Shown: piece by piece, positions 56,244-64,000 of the stretch
Layout of the letters: every line of letters begins with the position of its first letter
How positions within the stretch are numbered: position 1 is the stretch's first letter
DNA from: Streptomyces violaceoruber
Lineage (GTDB): Bacteria; Actinomycetota; Actinomycetes; Streptomycetales; Streptomycetaceae
Reading direction: 5' to 3'
Length of the DNA: 64,000 nucleotides
Assembly (NCBI GenBank): GCA_000720805.1
Contig: JODI01000002.1
Coordinates: 1 to 64,000 of the forward strand
Translations under genes and position numbers: made by a program
The notes under the pieces: generated by a model
Told to the model about the DNA's origin: nothing
The model's database searches: none
What the model saw: the letters and a program-made list of their open reading frames with translations, nothing else

Positions 56244-59200
56244 TCAGCCCAGTTGCTCGGCCAGCTTCGGCCAGCGCCTGACGATCGCCTCCTCCACCGC
56301 GGGCAGCGCCCTCTGGCCCGCCAGCGCCGACGCGATCGCCAGCACCACGCCCGCCCACGCCACCGGGCCCAGCGGCGTGCAGCCGAAGACCTGGCTCACG
56401 CCCGGGGTCTCGACCAGCGCCACCAGCGCGACGGCCGAGCCCAGGGACGTGAACTGGACCAGGCGGCTGCCTCGTCGGTCGGCCAGGGTCTGGGCCAGTT
56501 GAGTGCCCACCACCGCGCAGAGGGCCATCGTCGTGGAGCGTCGGGCCGTGCCCGGGGTGAAGCGGCCGAAGAGCCAGGCGACGGTGGCGCCGAGGCAGGT
56601 GGTGAGGGCGCGGTGGCGGATCTGGCGGATCAGCGGGGCGCCCAGGACGGAGGTGGCGAGGGGTTCGCCGGGGCCCTCGTCGGCGGGTTCCTCCTCCTGC
56701 TGGGTCGGTGTGACCGCGACGGCCATCGCCGGGAACAGGTCCGTGAACAGGTTGACCAGGAGCATTTGGCGGGTGGACAGAGGGGCGGCGCCCGAGAGCA
56801 GGGTGCCGACGATGCCGAAGCTGACCTCACCGGCGTTGCCGCCGATGAGGATGGCGATGGCGTCGGCGACGCTGTGCCACAGGGCCCGGCCTTCGCGGAC
56901 CGCCTCGATGAGGACCGTCATGTCCTCGTCGGTGAGCACGAGGTCGGCCGCGTTGCGCGCGGCGGCCGAGCCGCGGGCCTGGATGCCCACGCCGATGTCG
57001 GCGGCGCGGATGGCGGCCGCGTCGTTGGCGCCGTCGCCGACCATGCCGACGACCCGGCCGGCGTCCCGCAGCGCCTCGACGACCATGAGCTTCTGCTCGG
57101 GCGCGACCCGGGCCACCACGTCGGCGTCCCGCAGCATCCGGGCGCGGGCCGAGCGGTCGGCGGCGGCGAGTTCGTCGCCGGTGACCACGCTGGCGTCGTC
57201 CGGCCAGCCCAGGTCTTCGGCGATCGCGCGGGCGGTCTGGGGGTGGTCGCCGGTCAGCACCACCGGCCGTACGCCCGCCTCCCGCAGCCCCCGCACCAGC
57301 GCCGGGGACGTCTCGCGGGCCACGTCGGCGAGGGCGAGCAGTCCGGTGAACTCCAGCTCGCCCAGGGGCTCTTCGAGTACGTCCGCCGCCTTCTCGCCCT
57401 CGCGCAGCGGGCGTCGGGCCACCGCGAGGACCCGCAGCCCGTGGCCGGCCAGGGAGTGGGCCCGGTCCCAGATGTGGTCGGGGAGGCCGGCGCAGGCCGG
57501 CAGGACGGTCTCCGGGGCGCCCTTGAGCACCAGCACCGGGGAGCCGTCCCCGTCCCGGCCGACGGCGGCGGCGTACCCGCGGGCCGCCTCGAAGGGCAGG
57601 CCCTCGATCTGCTCCCAGTCCTCGTCGGGGCCGGCGGCGTCCAGGACGGCCTCGTCGGTGGCGTGCGGCTGACGGGCCGAGTCGCCGTTGAGCTGGGGGC
57701 AGGCGCGGGCGGCGGTCCGCAGCGGGCCGTCCGCGCCGGGTTCGTCGAGGGTGTGCACGGCGCCGTCGGCACCGGCCACGCGGACCATGCGCAGCCGGTT
57801 CTCGGTGAGGGTGCCGGTCTTGTCGAAGCAGATGGTGTCCATCCGGCCCAGCGCCTCCAGTGTGCGCGGGGCGCGGACGAGGACTCCGCGACTGCTCAGC
57901 CGGCGGGCGGCGGCCAGCTGCGCCACCGTGGCCACCAGCGGCAGCCCTTCCGGTACGGCGGCCACCGCGACGGCCACGCCACCGCTCACCGCCTGCCGGA
58001 TCGGCGTACCCCGCAGCAGTGACAGACCGGTCACCGCGGCGCCGCCCGCCATCGTCAACGGCATGGCCTTGCGGGTGAGTTCCTGCAGCCGGGCCTGCAC
58101 TCCCTTGGCCGGCGGGACCCGGGCGGCGAGGGCGACGGCGCGGGCGGCCTCGGTGCGCTCGCCGGTGTCCACGACGACTGCCTGGGCGCGTCCGGCCACC
58201 ACGGTCGTCCCCTCGAAGACCATGCAGTGCCGTTCGGCGACGGAGGCGCGCGGGGCCGGCTCCATGTCCTTGTCGACGGGCAGGGACTCGCCGGTCAGCG
58301 CGGACTCGTCCACCTCCAGGCCGTCCTCCCACAGCAGCCGGGCGTCGGCCGGGACGACGTCGTCGGCCTTGAGGTCGATGACGTCGCCGGGGCTGAGCTT
58401 GGCGGCGTCGACGACATGGGTCTCCTCGGGGGAGTCCGCGACCCGCGCCTTCTGCTTCTGCTGCGCCAGCAGCCCGGACAGCGCCCGCTCCGCCCGCAGC
58501 CGCTGGAACCCGCCGACCAGCGCGTTCAGGTCGAGGGCGCCGACGACCAGCAGGGCGTCCACGACCGACCCGAGGATCGCCGACGCGGCCGACCCGACCA
58601 CCAGCACCGGGGTGAGCGGATCGTCGAGCTCGTTGCGTACGGCCCGGCCGAGCTGCAGCGACCAGCGCGCGGGGGCCAGCGCGGGCTGTCGTACGACGGT
58701 GTCGGCGGCCGTGCGCACCCGGGCCGTCGCCTGTTCGACGGCGCCGGGCTCCGGGGGCGCCTCGCGTTCCAGCCGGTCGCGCACGGCGTCCGGGTCCAGT
58801 TCGTGCCAGGCCACCCGGGGCCGGGGGTGCGGGGGCCGGGTCAGTGCCACGCGGAGGGCCGCGCGGGCCCCGCCGAGCAGGGCCGCGGCGGCGCTCACGT
58901 CGACGGGGGCGTGCCGCAGCCCGGGCAGGGGCGAACCGTTGCCCCGGCGGGACTCGCCGACGGCCACCAGCAGCCCGGACAGCGCGGCACCGGACCGGGC
59001 GAGGACCTGCGACCGGCGGCCGACCGCCCGGGCCACGGGTACGGCGCTCAGCAGCCGCCACACGTCGGTCAGACCATGCGGGGCCAGGACGTCCGCGCCC
59101 CAGACCACCTGGCCGTCCGCGTCGGTGAGGGCGACGGCCACGTCACCGCTCAGGAGACCTTCGGTGACGTCGGTGTCGGCGTGCGGGCGGGGCCGCGCGA

Positions 59201-60662
59201 CCGTGATGACACCGCCCTCGTCGCGCAGTTCGTCCACCACCTCACCGAGCGGCCGGTCGGCGCCGACCACCTGGTCGGCGAGGCCGGTGAAGTCGGCGAG
59301 CGCGGGATCGTCCACGACCACGACCCGCAGTCCGGCCCGCCGGGCGGCGTCGAGGACGGCCTCCGTCCAGGGATCGGCGCCGGCTCCGGGGGTGCGCAGC
59401 GCGCTCGGGTGGAGGACGACGGTTCCGGCCATCTCCAGCTGCCGCAGCCGGTCCGGGTCGCGCACCAGCACACCCGTCCCGGACAGGGCGCCGCTGAGGA
59501 CGGCGTGGAAGGCGGCGGGACCGTACCGGGCGGCCTTGGGCGAGCCGGCCAGGACCGCTTCGGCGGCCTCGGAGATGTCGTGCTTGACGAGCAGGGCGGC
59601 CACGGCACCCAGCAGGCTGCCGGTGGAGGCGTGGGCGGCGTACTCCTGGGCGGGCGAGGTCCGCAGTGCGGGGCGCCGCGCCGGGTCCGCCGGGACGCTG
59701 TCCCGGTCCGGTGCGCACAACTCGTCGTGCACGGTCTCGAAGGTGGCCGTACGGGCGAGCGCCTCCCCGAGCTGGCAGGTGCGCAGGGTGCCGTCGAGCA
59801 GCAGCGAGGTGGGGGTCTGGCCGACGCCGTGCACGACCGCGTTGGCGGAGGCCAGCGCCACGTCCATCCGGGAACCCCCGAGCCGGGAACGCAGCCAGGC
59901 GCGGAAGCGGGGGTTCTCCCGCAGCAGCGTCACCGTCGCCGTCACCAGCCGGGGCGAGGGCGGCAGCCGCAGCGCCGACGCGGTGAAGGCGGCCGCGGCG
60001 CCCAGTGCGTCGGCGCCGAGCGCCAGGGCGGTGTTCCGCACGGAGGCCGGATCACCGGGATGCGTCAGCTCCTCCACGTCGTCGCCCCCCACGGGGACCA
60101 GCCCGTGCCGTTCCGCGAGCGCGGACGCCCGCTCCATCACCTCGTCGCTGACGGCGTCCTCGACCGCCACCACGACCAGCCGCTCCAGCCCGCGGTCCCA
60201 GTACGCGAGCGCCACGTCGGGGTGCTCGGCGAGGGCGGCGGCGACCTGGCGGGCGAGGTGTTCGGTGCGGGGGGAAGGGGTTTCCCGCGTCTTTTCTTCT
60301 GTTGCTTCTGTCGTCTCTGTTGCTTCTGGTGGCTCTGTTGCTTCTGCCGTCTCTTTTGCTTCTGGTGGCTCTGTTGTCTCTGTCGGGGTCTGTGGTGGTG
60401 TCTCTGTCTGCGGGCGCAGTGCGAAGTGGGCCCGGGTTCCCGAGCGCCAGTCGCGGGTGCGGCTGCCCGGGGCCGCCGCGCGGGCGACCCGGGCCATGCG
60501 CAGGGCGAAGTCCGCGCCGCGTACGCCGGCGCGGGCCGTGCCCGCCGCGGCTCCGGCGGCCGCACCGACCGCCGGAGCCGCGCCGCGCGCCAGCAGCCGC
60601 GGGCCGGCCAGCACGAGGTCGGCGGCGGCCGCTGTCGGGCGGGTGAGAAGTCCTGTGCTCAT
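56244..60662 (-). CDS. Very large cation-translocating P-type ATPase (CtpI-like)
   Basis: A 1472-aa P-type ATPase. The first about 650 residues are a poorly conserved extension with a proline/threonine/glutamate repeat (about residues 82-125) and HAD-like fragments. The C-terminal core has the actuator motif LTGESLPVDKD, phosphorylation site Asp947 in CFDKTGTLTENRL, nucleotide-domain KGAPETVLPAC, PVVLTGDHPQTA, hinge MVGDGANDAAAIRAADIGVG and late membrane segments (GNAGEVSFGIVGTLLSGAAP). The size and N-terminal extension match mycobacterial CtpI/CtpH-type pumps. The ion is unknown. ATG 60662 follows GGGAG, and GTG 60665 is adjacent. The small gene upstream probably shares its transcript. Confidence 0.9.
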   Translation of the reverse strand: MSTGLLTRPTAAAADLVLAGPRLLARGAAPAVGAAAGAAAGTARAGVRGADFALRMARVARAAAPGSRTRDWRSGTRAHFALRPQTETPPQTPTETTEPPEAKETAEATEPPEATETTEATEEKTRETPSPRTEHLARQVAAALAEHPDVALAYWDRGLERLVVVAVEDAVSDEVMERASALAERHGLVPVGGDDVEELTHPGDPASVRNTALALGADALGAAAAFTASALRLPPSPRLVTATVTLLRENPRFRAWLRSRLGGSRMDVALASANAVVHGVGQTPTSLLLDGTLRTCQLGEALARTATFETVHDELCAPDRDSVPADPARRPALRTSPAQEYAAHASTGSLLGAVAALLVKHDISEAAEAVLAGSPKAARYGPAAFHAVLSGALSGTGVLVRDPDRLRQLEMAGTVVLHPSALRTPGAGADPWTEAVLDAARRAGLRVVVVDDPALADFTGLADQVVGADRPLGEVVDELRDEGGVITVARPRPHADTDVTEGLLSGDVAVALTDADGQVVWGADVLAPHGLTDVWRLLSAVPVARAVGRRSQVLARSGAALSGLLVAVGESRRGNGSPLPGLRHAPVDVSAAAALLGGARAALRVALTRPPHPRPRVAWHELDPDAVRDRLEREAPPEPGAVEQATARVRTAADTVVRQPALAPARWSLQLGRAVRNELDDPLTPVLVVGSAASAILGSVVDALLVVGALDLNALVGGFQRLRAERALSGLLAQQKQKARVADSPEETHVVDAAKLSPGDVIDLKADDVVPADARLLWEDGLEVDESALTGESLPVDKDMEPAPRASVAERHCMVFEGTTVVAGRAQAVVVDTGERTEAARAVALAARVPPAKGVQARLQELTRKAMPLTMAGGAAVTGLSLLRGTPIRQAVSGGVAVAVAAVPEGLPLVATVAQLAAARRLSSRGVLVRAPRTLEALGRMDTICFDKTGTLTENRLRMVRVAGADGAVHTLDEPGADGPLRTAARACPQLNGDSARQPHATDEAVLDAAGPDEDWEQIEGLPFEAARGYAAAVGRDGDGSPVLVLKGAPETVLPACAGLPDHIWDRAHSLAGHGLRVLAVARRPLREGEKAADVLEEPLGELEFTGLLALADVARETSPALVRGLREAGVRPVVLTGDHPQTARAIAEDLGWPDDASVVTGDELAAADRSARARMLRDADVVARVAPEQKLMVVEALRDAGRVVGMVGDGANDAAAIRAADIGVGIQARGSAAARNAADLVLTDEDMTVLIEAVREGRALWHSVADAIAILIGGNAGEVSFGIVGTLLSGAAPLSTRQMLLVNLFTDLFPAMAVAVTPTQQEEEPADEGPGEPLATSVLGAPLIRQIRHRALTTCLGATVAWLFGRFTPGTARRSTTMALCAVVGTQLAQTLADRRGSRLVQFTSLGSAVALVALVETPGVSQVFGCTPLGPVAWAGVVLAIASALAGQRALPAVEEAIVRRWPKLAEQLG
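60288..60418. repeat. Low-GC coding repeat in the P-type ATPase gene
   Basis: A pyrimidine-rich tract of degenerate units such as GTTGCTTCTG, GTCTCTGTTG and GGTGGCTCT. On the coding strand it encodes repeats of TEATEPPEATETTEATE. GC is far below the surrounding sequence and codon usage is unlike the rest of the gene. Confidence 0.8.
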
Positions 60663-60671
60663 CACGCTCCC

Positions 60672-61184
60672 TCAGCCCGTACGGCCGTGCCGGGCCGCCT
60701 CGGCCGGCGCCGGATGGGCGGCGTGGTGGGTGGGCAACTTGTCGGAGGGCGTCTCCGGCACCGCCGTACGCCCCGCGCCCGACGGGGCGTGGGACGCCAG
60801 CACCTGTGGCGTCGGCGTGTCGCCGCCCGGCGCCCCGGCGCGGTGGCCGGCCTCCTCAGGTCCACCGAGGGCCCCGGCGCCTTCGGCCCGCTCTCTCTCC
60901 TCAGACTCGCTCTTCCCGTCCGTCTCCGCCGGCCGCGGCTGCGTCAGCCACGCCACCGCCGCTCCGGTGACCGCGACGGGCCACTCCACGACTCCCGCGA
61001 CACCGAGCACTCCGGCGCCGGTGTACACGGCGATCCGCCGCCCGCGCGGCGACACCGCTCCGACCTTGTCCAGCGCGCCCTCGGCCGCCCGGCCCACCGT
61101 CCCGGCGCCGGGCACCCAGCGCAGTACCGAGGCGGCCGCTCGCAGCGGTTGCGGGAGATCCTGTGTCGACTTCTGCTCGGCCAT
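60672..61184 (-). CDS. Small conserved protein upstream of the P-type ATPase
   Basis: A 170-aa protein of no named family that I recognise. Residues about 10-45 form an amphipathic region (QPLRAAASVLRWVPGAGTVG). A hydrophobic stretch follows (IAVYTGAGVLGVAGVVEWPV, then AVTGAAVAWLTQ), likely one or two membrane segments. The rest is a charged, disordered Glu/Gly/Ala/Pro tail. ATG 61184 has GAGGAG 5-6 nt upstream. It ends 9 bp before the ATPase start, so the two are probably co-translated and the product may be an accessory membrane protein of the pump. Confidence 0.75.
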   Translation of the reverse strand: MAEQKSTQDLPQPLRAAASVLRWVPGAGTVGRAAEGALDKVGAVSPRGRRIAVYTGAGVLGVAGVVEWPVAVTGAAVAWLTQPRPAETDGKSESEERERAEGAGALGGPEEAGHRAGAPGGDTPTPQVLASHAPSGAGRTAVPETPSDKLPTHHAAHPAPAEAARHGRTG

Positions 61185-61242
61185 GACTCTCCTCGGGTCG
61201 GTACCTGACCTTCCGATCACCGAGTTCCCGCACTTCGGAGAG

Positions 61243-62250
61243 TCATCCGCGGGACAGGGCCACCCCGCTCTCCCGGTTCTCCGGCTCCCGCTCCGGGCCC
61301 CGCCCTCGTCGCCCCTCCCGCTCCAGCGCGAGGGCGTGCAGCCGCTCCAGCCGCTGCCTCGACTCCTCGTCGCAGGGGGCGTACGTCACCACGCGCGGCC
61401 CGGCCTCCGGTCCCAGCCACAGGTCGGTGTGGTCGACGACCACGCGGCCGACGTACCGGTTGAGGAACTCCTTGCGCCGCACCCGGTGCGTGTCGACCTC
61501 GTGCCGCTCCCAGGCGTCGCGGAAGTCCGGGGACTCCGCGCGCAACCGCTTGAGCAGCATCTTCCAGGCGGGCTCGGCGAGGTGGCCGGCCATCGTGGCG
61601 CGGAACCGGGCGGCCATCAGGCGCTGGGTCTGAGCGAGGTTCACGATCGAGGAGCGCCACTCGTCGTGGGTGTAGCAGAGCAGCATGCAGTTGCGGTCCT
61701 CGGGCGGCACCGCGTCCAGGTCGCACAGCAGCAGACCGTACGTGCGGTTGTGGGCGAGGATGTCGTACCGGCTGTTCTGCACACAGGCCGGCATCGGCTC
61801 CAGCTGCTCCAGCACCGTCCGCAGCGCCGGGGTGACCGACGGGCAGACGGTGGCCGGCGTCGGGTCCACGGCTGCGGCGAGCTGGAACAGATGGGCGCGT
61901 TCGCCGGGGTCGAGCAGCAGGGCGCGGGCGAGGGCGTCGAGGACCTGGACGGAGACCTGGATGGCCCGTGCCTGTTCGAGCCAGGTGTACCAGGTGACGC
62001 CGACCGCGGAGAGCTGGGCGACCTCCTCGCGGCGCAGTCCCGGGGTACGGCGCCGACGGCCGCGCGGCAGGCCGACCTGCTCCGGGGTGATGTGCTCGCG
62101 GCGGTGGCGCAGGAAGGCGGCGAGCTCGTGCCGCCGGATCTCCGACACGGCGGGCTCCTGCGCGGCTCCGGGCACACTCCCCCGGGCTCTGTCCGCCCCG
62201 TCCGCCTCTGCCGCCTCTGCCCTGTCCGCCAGGTCTGCCATGGTGGTCAT
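61243..62250 (-). CDS. XRE-family regulator with MmyB-like ligand domain
   Basis: A 335-aa regulator. After a 35-residue acidic N-terminus comes the helix-turn-helix: ELAAFLRHRREHITPEQVGL, GLRREEVAQLSAVGVTWYTW and LEQARAIQVSVQVLDALARA. The C-terminal MmyB-like PAS-type domain reads ILAHNRTYGLLLCDLDAVPP, then RLMAARFRATMAGHLAEPAW. The family is abundant in streptomycetes and often sits divergent from a gene it represses, here an MFS exporter or oxidoreductase. GGAGGGC lies directly before ATG 62250. The terminal 25 residues are Arg/Glu-rich and variable. Confidence 0.93.
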   Translation of the reverse strand: MTTMADLADRAEAAEADGADRARGSVPGAAQEPAVSEIRRHELAAFLRHRREHITPEQVGLPRGRRRRTPGLRREEVAQLSAVGVTWYTWLEQARAIQVSVQVLDALARALLLDPGERAHLFQLAAAVDPTPATVCPSVTPALRTVLEQLEPMPACVQNSRYDILAHNRTYGLLLCDLDAVPPEDRNCMLLCYTHDEWRSSIVNLAQTQRLMAARFRATMAGHLAEPAWKMLLKRLRAESPDFRDAWERHEVDTHRVRRKEFLNRYVGRVVVDHTDLWLGPEAGPRVVTYAPCDEESRQRLERLHALALEREGRRGRGPEREPENRESGVALSRG

Positions 62251-62352
62251 GCCCTCCAGCCTGCCGGTGCCCGGATCCTGTTTCCAGGTGGTTCTTCTAC
62301 CAGGATAAGAAGACTCTGGTACCCGTCTCACAGTGGTCGCAGGCTGTGGACC
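62251..62352. promoter_or_regulatory. Divergent promoter/operator region, MmyB-like regulator and MFS gene
   Basis: This 102-bp region contains TTCTT (62292-62296) and AAGAA (62307-62311) as an inverted repeat around CTACCAGGAT, in the only AT-richer patch. It is a natural operator candidate for the divergent regulator. Confidence 0.4.
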
Positions 62353-63780
62353 GTGACCGAAACCATCACCTCGCACCAGGTCCGCTCCCCCGTGGCGCCA
62401 CCCGCGCTCGGCGGACTCGGACTCTTCACCGTGCTGCTGGCCGCGGCACTGCCCCTCATCGACTTCTTCATCGTCAACGTCGCTCTGCCCACCATCGGCG
62501 CGGACCTCTCGGCGAGCGAGTCCGTCCTGGAACTCGTGGTCTCCGGGTACGGCCTCGCGTACGCCGTCCTGCTCGTCCTGGGCGGCCGCCTCGGTGACCT
62601 GTTCGGCCGGCGCCGGTTCTTCCTGGGCGGCATGGCCGCCTTCGGCCTGACCTCGCTGGCCTGCGGTCTCGCGCCCACCGCCTGGACCCTGGTGGCGGCC
62701 CGGGTCGCGCAGGGCGCGGCGTCCGCCGCGATGCTGCCGCAGGTCCTCGCCACCATCCAGGCGGCGACCGCCGGTCCGCGCCGGGCGAAGGCGATGGGCC
62801 TGTACGGCGCCACAGCCGGCCTGTCCATGGTGCTCGGCCAGATCCTCGGCGGCGTTCTGGTGGCCGCCGACATCGCCGGCACCGGCTGGCGCGCGGTGTT
62901 CCTGGTGAACGTGCCGGTCGTCCTCGTCGGCCTGGTCCTCGCGGCCCGCGCGGTCCCGGAGACCCGGGCGCGGCGCCCCGAGCCGGTGGACGGCCCCGGC
63001 ACGGTCCTGCTGGCCGCCGCTCTGCTCACCCTGCTGGTCCCGCTGACCGAGGGCCGGGCGTCGGGCTGGCCGCTGTGGACGTGGCTGTCGCTGGCCGCCT
63101 TCCCCGGTGTGGCGGCGGCGTTCTACGCGGTGGAGCGCCGGGCGGACCGGCTGGGCCGTACGCCGCTGGTGCCGCCGAGTCTGTTCGCGCTGGTGTCGTT
63201 GCGGCGCGGGCTGGTGATGATCCTGCCGTTCTCCGTCGGGTTCAGCGGCTTCATGTTCGTGATCGCGGTGGCCCTGCAGGAGGGCGCCGGCCTCGGACCC
63301 GTGCAGGCGGGTCTGGCGCTGGCGCCGCTGGCGGTGACGTTCCTCGTCACCTCGGTCGCCGGACCACGGCTGATCACCCGGTACGGCACCCGGGTGGTGA
63401 CCGCGGGCGCCCTGCTCCAGGCGCTGGGCATAGCCCTGATCGCGCTGGCCGCGTGGCGTTCCTGGCCGGACCTCGGCCTGCTCGCACTGCTCCCGGGCGG
63501 CGCGGTCGCGGGGGTGGGTCAGGCGCTCCAGCTCCCGGTGATCTTCCGGATCGTGCTGTCCGAGGTGCCGTCCGCCCGGGCCGGCGTCGGCAGCGGCGTG
63601 ATGACCACCACCCAGCAGTCCGCGCTGGCCCTCGGCGTGGCCACCCTCGGCACCCTGTTCCTCTCCCTCGTCCCGGGCCTGGGCATGCGGGACGCCCTGA
63701 TCACCACGCTGCTCGTGCAGCTGGGGGCGATCGCCGTGACCGGTCTGCTGAGCCTGCGTCTGCCGAGGACGATCGACTGA
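62353..63780 (+). CDS. MFS exporter, DHA2 family
   Basis: A 475-aa multidrug-type efflux protein with 14 predicted membrane segments. The D1 motif is LIDFFIVNVALPTIGADLSA. Motif A is GGRLGDLFGRRRFFLGG and motif C GATAGLSMVLGQILGGVLVA. The start is GTG 62353. The much longer open frame to the left is antisense to the P-type ATPase and regulator genes and is rejected. It is divergent from the MmyB-like regulator, which probably represses it. Confidence 0.92.
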   Translation: MTETITSHQVRSPVAPPALGGLGLFTVLLAAALPLIDFFIVNVALPTIGADLSASESVLELVVSGYGLAYAVLLVLGGRLGDLFGRRRFFLGGMAAFGLTSLACGLAPTAWTLVAARVAQGAASAAMLPQVLATIQAATAGPRRAKAMGLYGATAGLSMVLGQILGGVLVAADIAGTGWRAVFLVNVPVVLVGLVLAARAVPETRARRPEPVDGPGTVLLAAALLTLLVPLTEGRASGWPLWTWLSLAAFPGVAAAFYAVERRADRLGRTPLVPPSLFALVSLRRGLVMILPFSVGFSGFMFVIAVALQEGAGLGPVQAGLALAPLAVTFLVTSVAGPRLITRYGTRVVTAGALLQALGIALIALAAWRSWPDLGLLALLPGGAVAGVGQALQLPVIFRIVLSEVPSARAGVGSGVMTTTQQSALALGVATLGTLFLSLVPGLGMRDALITTLLVQLGAIAVTGLLSLRLPRTID

Positions 63781-63930
63781 GGCCCGGATGGAGCCGCCCT
63801 TCCCGCGGACCGGACGCCAGAGCACGGCTTGGCCAACTCGGTGTGAAGGATCCCCCGTTGATGTTGGTCTTGCTGCACACTCCTTGCTGCGTCGACCGAC
63901 TCACAGGTCGCGGGTCCCTGGAGGCACAGC

Positions 63931-64000
63931 ATGCTGGAGATCAACACGAGCAAGGTGAGCCGCTGGGACCAGCACGGACGCGAGCACGTCGTGCGGGTGC
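63931..64000 (+). CDS. Start of a gene cut by the window end
   Basis: Only 23 residues are visible (MLEINTSKVSRWDQHGREHV then VRV). GGAGG is 7 nt before the ATG, the frame stays open and third positions are G/C, so a real gene is likely. I do not recognise a family from this fragment. The 150 bp before it hold no other gene. Confidence 0.55.
   Translation, partial: MLEINTSKVSRWDQHGREHVVRV

Noticed and set aside
57688..62352. Plus-strand open frame joined to the MFS gene (2030 codons)
   Set aside because: It is antisense to the P-type ATPase and MmyB-like regulator. The transporter homology starts only at GTG 62353.

Overview
The window is high-GC actinobacterial DNA, almost certainly from a Streptomyces chromosome. 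The evidence is very strong third-position GC bias, GTG starts, ATGA-type overlaps inside operons, and the gene content: a class F sortase, HxlR, ROK and XRE regulators, an excalibur protein and MmyB-like regulation. From memory the left part (nir genes, ppdK, ROK regulator, glycosidases, dusB, MFS exporter) resembles the SCO2486-SCO2500 neighbourhood of S. coelicolor. I could not check this by search. No tRNA, rRNA, CRISPR array or intact insertion sequence was seen.

Layout. 0-5 kb: M4 metalloprotease, a cell-surface protein with its class F sortase, and an HxlR regulator divergent from an NAD(P)-binding reductase. 5-9.4 kb: nitrite assimilation operon (FAD reductase, nirB, nirD) behind a GlnR-like box. 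9.4-17 kb: TetR remnant, conserved hypothetical, SDR, a carbonic anhydrase plus SulP anion transporter operon, a two-component system behind an unusual GTTCACA heptamer array, and an excalibur protein. 17-20 kb: ppdK. 20-27 kb: ROK regulator, two (alpha/alpha)6 glycosidase-like genes and an LtaS-like membrane sulfatase. 27-31 kb: dusB, an MFS exporter and a DUF3224 protein. 31-38.5 kb: cytochrome P450 fragment, an FtsX-type ABC system with a NarL-type two-component system, a CPBP protease and a DUF4333 protein. 38.5-39.3 kb: a recombination scar with a 5'-altered Ohr gene and a broken EamA transporter.

40.2-56 kb is the most interesting region: a long unidirectional island that reads as a complete aerobic methylated-amine pathway. 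It holds an APC permease, a zinc-ribbon membrane protein and an XRE-cupin regulator, then a TMAO demethylase (tdm), trimethylamine monooxygenase (tmm) and purU, then a dimethylamine monooxygenase set (cupin, dmmA, dmmB, dmmC), gmaS, mgsABC and a single FAD-dependent N-methylglutamate dehydrogenase candidate. Read together, trimethylamine goes to TMAO, dimethylamine, methylamine, gamma-glutamylmethylamide and N-methylglutamate, releasing nitrogen to glutamate and one-carbon units to tetrahydrofolate. Promoter dyads and a GlnR-like box (also seen before the nir operon) suggest nitrogen-controlled, substrate-responsive expression.

56-64 kb: a D-amino-acid oxidase remnant, a very large P-type ATPase with a small partner gene, an MmyB-like regulator divergent from an MFS exporter, and the start of one more gene cut by the window end.
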